Shown in pieces: positions 19,200 through 26,117 of a stretch of 64,000 nt of DNA. The translations under genes were made by a program, and so were the position numbers. Within the stretch, counting starts at the first letter, position 1; every line of letters begins with the position of its first letter. The notes below the pieces were generated by a model. That model was not told the origin of the DNA. It saw only the letters and a list, made by a program, of their open reading frames with translations, and did no database searches. The stretch spans positions 1-64,000 of the forward strand of contig JBCCGT010000015.1 of assembly GCA_039029135.1 (NCBI GenBank). Reading direction: 5' to 3'. Source of the stretch: JALZVT01 sp039029135. GTDB taxonomy: Bacteria; Pseudomonadota; Gammaproteobacteria; Pseudomonadales; Azotimanducaceae.

Positions 19200-20252
19200 T
19201 CAGACCGACTGCAGGACCTCGGCCCAGTCTTCGAGCGCCGCTTCGTGCTGGTGGACGAGCTGGATGGTGAACTGCGTGTAGCCGACGTCGCGGAGCGCTC
19301 GCAGGCGCGAGACTAACTCGTCCTTCGTGCCGCTCATCGTCGTTGCGCGAACCAGATCCGGCGTGATGTGCGTTTCTTCTGGACGCACGAACATCAGGTG
19401 ACCGCGGTGATTGCGCAGATAGCGAGCGTCCTCGGGCTCGTAGCCTTCGTGTATGGCCAAGTATTCCGACACCAGGTTGCTCAGCGGACCGCTCGGCAGA
19501 TTGGTTCCGCCCATTGCGCCCACCGTATCCGCAAAGTTGTGAAACATGACCGCGGTCAGAGGCGCCGCCTGGGCGTTGAGACGGGCCTCGTCGGAGTCGT
19601 CGCCTTCGAGTACGGCCCCGAGAAAGAACAGATTGGCCTGCAGCTCACTGGCATCGCGTCCCACAGCGGTCCAGCATTCACGCATCTCCTCGAGGCTTTC
19701 GAGGGCACCCTGCGCGCCGAAGTTGAGCCAGCCCGCGCCGAGCTCAGCGGCCACCGACTTCGCCTTCGGGCCGAACGCGGAAAACCACAGCGGAACGCGC
19801 TGCTCGATGTCGATCAGGCCGATGTCTGGATTGAGAAAGGCGATCTTGCGTGTTTCGCCCTCGAAGTCCCACTCGACGGTCTCGCCTCGCAGCAGCGCTT
19901 GCACGCGTTCGACGTACACCCGCGTGTCCCCGAGCTTCAGCGCTCCTAGCCCCATGGTGCGCCGCGCGGTGAAGCCAGTGCCCACCCCAAAATCGATGCG
20001 GCCCGGCGCGAGCTTCGACAGCGTGGCGAAGGCGTTCGCCGTAACCGGCTCGATGCGATTGGACGGTACCAGCACCCCCGTACCGAGACGAATGCGACTG
20101 GTCTCGTGCGCCGCCAGTGCCATGCAGACGAACACATCCGGATTGAGCAGCTGCGTATCGTAGAACCAGGCCGCGTGAAAGCCGAGCTCCTCCGCCCGCT
20201 TGGCCCAACGCCAGCTGTCCGTCTCACTCGCAAACGCTACCGAATACTGCAT
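19200..20252 (-). CDS. LLM-class (luciferase-like) oxidoreductase 1
   Basis: Flavin- or F420-dependent oxidoreductase of 350 residues with the bacterial luciferase TIM-barrel fold. Family landmarks are LGTGVLVPSNRIEPVTANAFATL and RIDFGVGTGFTARRTMGLG. The ATG follows a gggggcggg ribosome site. It lies 49 bases downstream of the cupin gene and probably shares its transcript. The substrate cannot be read from the sequence. These two genes interrupt the glycan locus and look metabolically unrelated to it. Confidence 0.87.
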   Translation of the reverse strand: MQYSVAFASETDSWRWAKRAEELGFHAAWFYDTQLLNPDVFVCMALAAHETSRIRLGTGVLVPSNRIEPVTANAFATLSKLAPGRIDFGVGTGFTARRTMGLGALKLGDTRVYVERVQALLRGETVEWDFEGETRKIAFLNPDIGLIDIEQRVPLWFSAFGPKAKSVAAELGAGWLNFGAQGALESLEEMRECWTAVGRDASELQANLFFLGAVLEGDDSDEARLNAQAAPLTAVMFHNFADTVGAMGGTNLPSGPLSNLVSEYLAIHEGYEPEDARYLRNHRGHLMFVRPEETHITPDLVRATTMSGTKDELVSRLRALRDVGYTQFTIQLVHQHEAALEDWAEVLQSV

Positions 20253-20301
20253 ATCCCGCCCCCCTTGCAGATCGTCGTTGGCGTGATTTTACGCCGGTTG
20301 G

Positions 20302-20694
20302 TCACAGCCATTCGTCGACGGGCGCCGTTAGGTCACCGCCGGCGTCGCCCGTGTTGACGAGGCCGGCCGGTTCGATGAGCAGCACTGCGCAGTAGTCCCG
20401 TGCGACCGGCTTGTGCTCAACCCCTCGAGGGACGACGACGAGCTCACCCTCGGTTACGCGCTCGACCCTGTCGCGGTAGTGCATCTCGAACTCGCCCTCC
20501 ACACAGAGAAACAGCTCGTCGGTATCCGGGTGGTCGTGCCAGACGAACTCTCCATCGAGCTTCGCCAGCTTGACCCGATAATCGTTTAAACCCGCGATCA
20601 CCTTCGGGCTCCAGGTATCCTGAAACTCGCGCAGTTTGTCGCGCAGCCTGATCGACACGCCTGCCAAGGGCGCGCCTGTCGTGGCCGTTGCCAT
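20302..20694 (-). CDS. Cupin-domain protein
   Basis: Single-domain cupin of 130 residues. The first motif is WHDHPDTDELFLCVEGEFEM and the second ELVVVPRGVEHKPVA, together supplying the usual His/Glu/His metal ligands. Such proteins may be dioxygenases, isomerases or binding proteins. It is the first gene of a probable two-gene operon with the LLM oxidoreductase and diverges from the metallopeptidase gene. Confidence 0.85.
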   Translation of the reverse strand: MATATTGAPLAGVSIRLRDKLREFQDTWSPKVIAGLNDYRVKLAKLDGEFVWHDHPDTDELFLCVEGEFEMHYRDRVERVTEGELVVVPRGVEHKPVARDYCAVLLIEPAGLVNTGDAGGDLTAPVDEWL

Positions 20695-20899
20695 TGTGTG
20701 TGCTCCCGATTAACCGCAGGCCGTGCCGCCCGCGCGTCAAGTCCTGACCCTACTACGTTCGCGCCGCGCCGCGCGAGCCTACGCGGCGGCCAGGACGCTG
20801 CCTTGACACGTTGTTTGGTGCCGGCAATCCAGTCGTCGGGGACATCCGAGTTCGACAAAAGCGATAGCGGCTCGAACCCATGCCGCGACAGATGGTCAA

Positions 20900-21868
20900 A
20901 TGGCGACTAGCGCCCCACGTCATTTCGCCGCCGCCGCAATGTCCGTACGAACGATCGCCATTTTGTCACTGCTGTTCGCCGCCGCGCTGCTCGGGCGCTG
21001 CGCGGCACTCAGCAGTGCCGACCCGGCGGCCGACCAGGGCGCCGATAAAAAAATTGTTGACGCCTCGTCGTCCCTGGCCCCAGAGGCGCCCGCAGCAAGC
21101 GCCGGCGGAGACAATGCGGTGAGTCTGCAATTTCACTGGGAGGACGAGTTCACGACAGCCGAGCGTAGGGTGCTCGTGGACTGGCTCGAGGAGACCCAGG
21201 CGGCGCTCGAGGGCCTGGTTGGCACGCTGCCGTTTCGCGTGCACCTGTTCCTGCACCGCACGCGTGCGAACGAGCCGGTGCCCTGGGCGCACACCGAGCG
21301 CGGCAGCCGACAGGGCGTGCACTTTCACGTCGATCCCAGTTTCCCGCTTGCGGCGTTCCGCGCCGACTGGACCGCGCCGCACGAACTCGCGCACCTGATC
21401 CTGCCCTATGTCGGCCGTCAGCACGCCTGGTTTGCCGAGGGGTTCGCCAGCTTCATGCAGTACCGCGTCATGCAGGCGATGGGCGTGCTGGATGAGCCCG
21501 CCATGCGCGGTCGCTACAAGCGCAACGTGACGAAGGCCCAGCGAGACTATGCCAACAACCCGAAGTACAGCGACCAGCCCTTTGCCGATGCGGCCCCCAT
21601 GCTGCGCAGCGATCGACGCTATCCGACCATGTACTGGGGCGGCGCCGGCTACTTCCTGCGCGTTGAGCGAGCGCTGGCGGAGCGCGATCGCTCGCTGATC
21701 GACGTACTGCGCGCCTACGTCGCCTGCTGCCGTGCCCGGCCGCAGCAGCTTGAACGCCTCGTGGCGGAGCTCGACGGGATTTGCTCGGCCACGGTTTGGC
21801 AGGAAGAGCTGCGCCGCTTCCGCCTGCAGCGCGGCTTTCCGGATGTCAGCAACACGGCCGCAGACTGA
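20900..21868 (+). CDS. Exported zinc metallopeptidase-like protein (gluzincin type)
   Basis: Protein of 322 residues with an N-terminal hydrophobic signal segment (IAILSLLFAAALLGRC) and the zinc motif HELAH at residues 161-165. A third ligand, Glu180, lies in WFAEGFASF. HExxH followed by a W-x-x-E-G element is typical of gluzincins such as DUF1570 proteins. An alternative ATG at 20939 would place the signal peptide directly at the N-terminus and may be the true start. The substrate is unknown. It sits between the two polysaccharide exporters. Confidence 0.75.
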   Translation: MATSAPRHFAAAAMSVRTIAILSLLFAAALLGRCAALSSADPAADQGADKKIVDASSSLAPEAPAASAGGDNAVSLQFHWEDEFTTAERRVLVDWLEETQAALEGLVGTLPFRVHLFLHRTRANEPVPWAHTERGSRQGVHFHVDPSFPLAAFRADWTAPHELAHLILPYVGRQHAWFAEGFASFMQYRVMQAMGVLDEPAMRGRYKRNVTKAQRDYANNPKYSDQPFADAAPMLRSDRRYPTMYWGGAGYFLRVERALAERDRSLIDVLRAYVACCRARPQQLERLVAELDGICSATVWQEELRRFRLQRGFPDVSNTAAD

Positions 21869-22042
21869 GATCCGGCACCGGCAAATCCACCAGACCAGGC
21901 CCAGCGCAAAGTCGCGGCCGGCGGTGATCGCCTATCGTTGCACCCAAAATTTTGGCAAGGTAAGCACCCGCTGCAAGCCCGTCCGCCGAAAGGTCCAAAC
22001 AACGCGCGCCAATGTCCTCGTCGAGCCGCCTCACGAATGAAT

Positions 22043-22061
22043 CTGCCGGCCAAATCGGCAG
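22043..22061 (+). other. Hairpin abutting the second Wzm start codon
   Basis: CTGCCG (22043-22048) pairs with CGGCAG (22056-22061) around a 7-base loop, and the start ATG follows at once at 22062. There is no recognisable ribosome-binding sequence at normal spacing, so the fold could limit translation initiation. Confidence 0.45.
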
Positions 22062-22850
22062 ATGACTAGCCCCTCATCGCGTTCCATCGCTAGATTCGTC
22101 GCCTCTCTCGCGCGGCGAGATCTGCTCGGCCAGGGCGAGGGTTCGTTGCTGGGTTTGGGTTGGACGATCCTTCAGCCCCTGCTGTTTTTTGTTCTGGTTT
22201 GGGGTGTATTCACCTACGGACTGCGCGTCACCGGCGTCGGCGGTGAATCCTTCGTCATCTGGTTCATGGTGGGCTATGTACCCTGGGTGTACTTTGCATC
22301 TTGTTTGACGGAAATGACGGGCGTTATTCGGGGCTTCGCCTACCTGTTGCCCCATCAACGCATAGACGCCTGCTGGCTGCCTCTGACCAAGATACTCAGT
22401 CATGCCGCCATTCATGGGGTGTATCTAGCGGCCGTGATCGGGTTTGCTATCGCCCAGGGCGAAACGCTGGCAATGAGCGCGTTTGGGTTGATCGCCTACT
22501 TTATCGTCATGACGCTGGGCGTACTGGGATTGGGTTGGATTGTCGCGTCGGTGAGCGTGTTTTCCAAAGATCTGTCGAATCTCACGCTGATCGTCACCCA
22601 GTTCGGCTTCTGGCTAACGCCCATCTTCTGGAACATCGAGATGCTGCCCGAACGGCTGCAGACTCTCGCGAGCCTCAATCCGATGGCACACATTGTGGCG
22701 GGTTACCGCCGCAGCATCTTTGCCACCGAGTATTCGTCGATGGCTCAAGTGACCGACGCCGTGCTCCTCGCGCTGACGTTGGTGGTTGTTCTGTTGGGGT
22801 ACAGAGTCTTCAAGCGCCTGCAGGTGCATTTCCTGGAGGTGCTGAGTTGA
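22062..22850 (+). CDS. wzm: Polysaccharide ABC exporter permease 2 (Wzm-like)
   Basis: Second ABC-2 permease of the O-antigen export class, 262 residues with six predicted helices. LGLGWTILQPLLFFVLVWGVF and ASLNPMAHIVAGYRRSIF are typical Wzm landmarks. It is clearly different in sequence from the permease at 17.7 kb. It heads a chain of overlapping genes reaching 29.7 kb, so export and chain synthesis are probably co-expressed. Confidence 0.88.
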   Translation: MTSPSSRSIARFVASLARRDLLGQGEGSLLGLGWTILQPLLFFVLVWGVFTYGLRVTGVGGESFVIWFMVGYVPWVYFASCLTEMTGVIRGFAYLLPHQRIDACWLPLTKILSHAAIHGVYLAAVIGFAIAQGETLAMSAFGLIAYFIVMTLGVLGLGWIVASVSVFSKDLSNLTLIVTQFGFWLTPIFWNIEMLPERLQTLASLNPMAHIVAGYRRSIFATEYSSMAQVTDAVLLALTLVVVLLGYRVFKRLQVHFLEVLS

Positions 22851-24148
22851 CCGAAGCAGGCCCGGTATTGGAAGTCAAAGGGGTCAGCAAGTCCTATCGG
22901 GTGTACGCCCATCCTCGCGACCGCTTGCGCGAAGCTCTGGGGCTGTGGGGCAAGCGCCTGCACGATGAAGTGTACGCCCTGTCAAACATAGAGTTTTCGG
23001 TGCCGCGCGGGGAAGTATTGGGCATCGTCGGGCACAACGGTGCCGGCAAGTCCACGCTGCTCAAGATCGTCGCGGGGCTGATTCCCCCATCTGAGGGCAC
23101 CGTTCGACGCCACGGCGCCTTATCGACGCTGTTGGATCTCGGCGCGGGTGTCAATCTGGAACAATCCGGGCGCGACAACGCGCGCTTCCTTGCAAGCTTG
23201 GATGCGTCTGCCGAAGATCATTCCTTAGACGAGCGACTCGCGGATATCGTCGCGTTCGCCGACATCGGCGATATGATCGATAAGCCCATGAAATATTACT
23301 CGCACGGCATGCGCGCCAGAGTCGCATTCGCCGCGGCGACCAACATTCGTCCCGATTTGCTCATCGTGGACGAGGTGCTGGCAGTAGGAGACAGTCGGTT
23401 TCAGCGTAAATGCTATGCCCGCATGGAAGCCCTGATGGGTCAGGGCAGCACGGTGCTATTTGTCAGCCATGACAATCAGACCATCGTCGAGTTTTGTCGT
23501 CGCGCGATCTTGCTGGATCGAGGTGAGCTGGTCGCCGACGGCGATCCCGCGTCGGTGGTCCGGGACTATGTGCAAAGACTCGACTCGAACGCCGGCGATG
23601 CGTCCGAACCAGAAGGCGTATTGCACGACGAAACGACCGTCCCAGTGGGATACCTCGATCCAGAGCTGGTCGTGCCAGAGTTTTCCGAAGTCCGAAATTC
23701 CGAGATCAGCCTGGAGACCATCACGTTGCTCGATGAGCAGAACAGGGCCACCAACGTCGTCCGCAGCGGCGATCAGCTTAGCCTCGAGGTGACCTATCGA
23801 TGCGAAAAACAGCATGAGCAAGCCGTACTGCCAATCTCGATAAAGTCGAAGAAGGGCGTTGAGCTGATCGGCAGACGCCATCCCGTCGACCACACGACGC
23901 TGACGCTGCGTCCCGGCAGGACAACTCTGCGCATCGAATTTCGCTGCCCATTGCTAGAGGGCGACTACTTCGTGAGCGTTGGTATCACCTCGTTGGCGGG
24001 AGGCGATCGAACGGTGCTCTACCGGGGCGACGATTGCTTAGCCTTCCGAGTATTGAAGAATCCGGCATTGGTGCGCTGGGGGTTCGTCGAGCTCGCAGCG
24101 CAAAGCAGCGTTCGGTTCGAAGCTACGACCGCTGGAGCTGCGACATGA
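22847..24148 (+). CDS. wzt: Polysaccharide ABC exporter ATPase 2 with C-terminal substrate domain (Wzt)
   Basis: Wzt-type ATPase of 433 residues. The N-terminal nucleotide-binding domain (about 1-240) has Walker A (GHNGAGKST), the signature-like YSHGMRARVAFA, Walker B (LLIVDEVLAVGD) and the H loop (FVSHD). Residues from about 285 form a beta-rich domain like Wzt_C, which in other bacteria binds the finished O-polysaccharide end before export. The start is a TTG overlapping the permease stop as TTGA; the open frame before it lies inside the permease gene and is not coding. Confidence 0.9.
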   Translation: MTEAGPVLEVKGVSKSYRVYAHPRDRLREALGLWGKRLHDEVYALSNIEFSVPRGEVLGIVGHNGAGKSTLLKIVAGLIPPSEGTVRRHGALSTLLDLGAGVNLEQSGRDNARFLASLDASAEDHSLDERLADIVAFADIGDMIDKPMKYYSHGMRARVAFAAATNIRPDLLIVDEVLAVGDSRFQRKCYARMEALMGQGSTVLFVSHDNQTIVEFCRRAILLDRGELVADGDPASVVRDYVQRLDSNAGDASEPEGVLHDETTVPVGYLDPELVVPEFSEVRNSEISLETITLLDEQNRATNVVRSGDQLSLEVTYRCEKQHEQAVLPISIKSKKGVELIGRRHPVDHTTLTLRPGRTTLRIEFRCPLLEGDYFVSVGITSLAGGDRTVLYRGDDCLAFRVLKNPALVRWGFVELAAQSSVRFEATTAGAAT

Positions 24149-25290
24149 GCAGGTTTTGCGCCGTCATCACAACGATCAACGTGCCCACCATCGTGGCAGA
24201 GCTTGCGGACAATGCGAGGACCAACAAACGCGATGTGCGCGTCATCGTCATAGGCGACAAGCGAACGCCCCCAGAGGCCGAACGCTACCTCGAAGGACTG
24301 GGGGAGTGCGGCATCACGCTGGACTACTACTCTCCCGCTAGACAGGAAGCGTACCTCCAAGCGTATCCAGAACTCACCGCCATACTCCCGTGGAATACAG
24401 ACAATCGTCGCAATCTCGGTCATTTGATCGCGTGGGCAGATGGCGACGAGATCACACTGACGATAGACGACGACAACTATCCCGCCGTACCCGACTACTT
24501 CGGAGCGTTCGACGTGCTCGGCGACACGGGGGACCACACGCTGACTTCGAGCAGCAACGGCTGGTACAACGTCTGTGAGTTGCTGGAGGCGACGCCGGAC
24601 ATGACCTTCCATCCGCGCGGCTATCCGGTCGCACAGCGCTTCGAAGCGACCCGTATCACGCAGCGCCAGGCGCTCTCCAGGCGCGTGGTGCAGGCCGGGC
24701 TCTGGAACGGCGTGCCCGATATCGACGCCTCGACGCACGTCACGGCGGAGCTTGCGACAAAAGGCACGCCGGGGCGCAACGCGCTGCTGGATAGGGGCAC
24801 CTGGTGTCCGTTCAACACGCAAAATAGCGCGTTCCTGACGGAAATGACGCCGGCCTTCTACTACGTATCCATGGCGGCTAAGCTCGGCCACGCTCCCGTG
24901 GACCGCTACGGCGACATATGGGCAAGCTATCTCGCCCGCAAGGCAATAGACGCTGTCGAACAAGTCGATGGCACGTTCGACGTCGTGGGGTTCGGCGATC
25001 CGTTGGCCAACCACATCAGGAACCAGCACGACGCGCTGCGAGACCTAACGCTGGAGGCTCCAGCGATGGCGCTCAATCCAAAGCTGCTCGACGTACTGGC
25101 AGGGATCGAACTCACCCCGGTTGACTCCTACCAGCGGGCAGCGGATGAACTCGCGGAACTTCTGCCCGCAGCCATCCAGCGCGCACCACTGGATCGGGAA
25201 CAGCGCGACTATCTGCTGCAACTCGCCGAGAAGTACGCAATCTGGACCCGTGTGTGCCGACGCGCCCGCAACTCCGGGGGCGCAGCATGA
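24145..25290 (+). CDS. Glycosyltransferase-like protein of the RGP/STELLO group
   Basis: Protein of 381 residues whose N-terminus (AVITTINVPT, then VIGDKRTP at about 35-42) and DDDNYP motif at 108-113 resemble the reversibly glycosylated polypeptide and STELLO/DUF288 families. Those proteins act on sugar nucleotides or assist glycan synthesis. The DDD would bind metal and nucleotide-sugar. No membrane segment is seen. The ATG overlaps the Wzt stop, so it belongs to the same coupled chain. The precise reaction, mutase or transferase, cannot be settled here. Confidence 0.65.
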   Translation: MSRFCAVITTINVPTIVAELADNARTNKRDVRVIVIGDKRTPPEAERYLEGLGECGITLDYYSPARQEAYLQAYPELTAILPWNTDNRRNLGHLIAWADGDEITLTIDDDNYPAVPDYFGAFDVLGDTGDHTLTSSSNGWYNVCELLEATPDMTFHPRGYPVAQRFEATRITQRQALSRRVVQAGLWNGVPDIDASTHVTAELATKGTPGRNALLDRGTWCPFNTQNSAFLTEMTPAFYYVSMAAKLGHAPVDRYGDIWASYLARKAIDAVEQVDGTFDVVGFGDPLANHIRNQHDALRDLTLEAPAMALNPKLLDVLAGIELTPVDSYQRAADELAELLPAAIQRAPLDREQRDYLLQLAEKYAIWTRVCRRARNSGGAA

Positions 25291-26117
25291 CGCGAGATTT
25301 GAGCGTCGTCACGTGGGACTCGAGCTTTCGGGAATCCCTACACTGGTTCGACGCCATGCACGCGCAAACCTGGGCGCCGAACAGCCAGTTCATCTGGGTG
25401 GATTTCTACGCGGTCGACGCGAGAGTTCAAGAGCGTTGTCGAGAGCGGCCGAATTTTCAGGCGCTCAGCCTGGCTCAGCCGTCACACGTCAACTGGCACC
25501 TCGGACGATCGATGAACCACGGTGTTGCCGCAAGCGACGCCCCTTGGCTGTTGCTGACCGACGGCGACATATATGTCGACGACGACTTCATCGAGCGGGT
25601 GTTCGCAGAAGAGCCGCGCCGCAATGAAGTCGTGTACTTTCGACGCTATGACGAGCTCGAACAGCCTGCATGCGACGCACCGCCTAACATGCAGACGCTG
25701 CCGTCTCGCTGCGTACTGTCGAATCCGACCAACTTCGGCGCGTGCCTCCTCATTCATCGCTCTCTGTTCGAGGCCGTAGGCGGCTACGAGGAACACGAGA
25801 CATTCGCAGGCGCCGGCATCATCTCCATGGAGCTCAACGTCAGGTTGCGCAACGCCGGCGCCGCGATTCGTTGGTCTTCTATTCCGACCTACCACCCGTG
25901 GCATGCCAATACGGGCGCTCCTCACGATCCAGACCTGCAAACACGACTGCAGTCGCTAGCGACGCGATACGGCTGGCTGCTGCCATACGCGGGCGTCGCG
26001 CAATCCTGGGTCGTGCACTGTCGGGCGATCGAAGTAGACGCGCGAGCGTCGCAATCGAAGTGCGATGACTATCTTGCAGCGCTCCCGGAGGAGCTGAAGG
26101 TTGAAAACAGTGTCTGA
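25287..26117 (+). CDS. Glycosyltransferase, GT-A fold (GT2-like)
   Basis: Predicted cytoplasmic glycosyltransferase of 276 residues. The N-terminus (LSVVTWDSSFRESLHWFDAM) has the opening strand of GT-A enzymes, and a DxD motif reads LLLTDGDIYVDDDF with Asp92 and Asp94. A later stretch, GACLLIHRSLFEAVGGYEE, is the acceptor-site region found in GT2 and GT27-type enzymes. The ATG overlaps the preceding stop as ATGA. Donor and acceptor are unknown. Confidence 0.8.
   Translation: MTRDLSVVTWDSSFRESLHWFDAMHAQTWAPNSQFIWVDFYAVDARVQERCRERPNFQALSLAQPSHVNWHLGRSMNHGVAASDAPWLLLTDGDIYVDDDFIERVFAEEPRRNEVVYFRRYDELEQPACDAPPNMQTLPSRCVLSNPTNFGACLLIHRSLFEAVGGYEEHETFAGAGIISMELNVRLRNAGAAIRWSSIPTYHPWHANTGAPHDPDLQTRLQSLATRYGWLLPYAGVAQSWVVHCRAIEVDARASQSKCDDYLAALPEELKVENSV

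Noticed and set aside
20803..20831. TTGACA element as promoter for the metallopeptidase gene
   Set aside because: The -35 is perfect but no acceptable -10 lies 16-18 bases on (AATCCA), so a promoter could not be supported.
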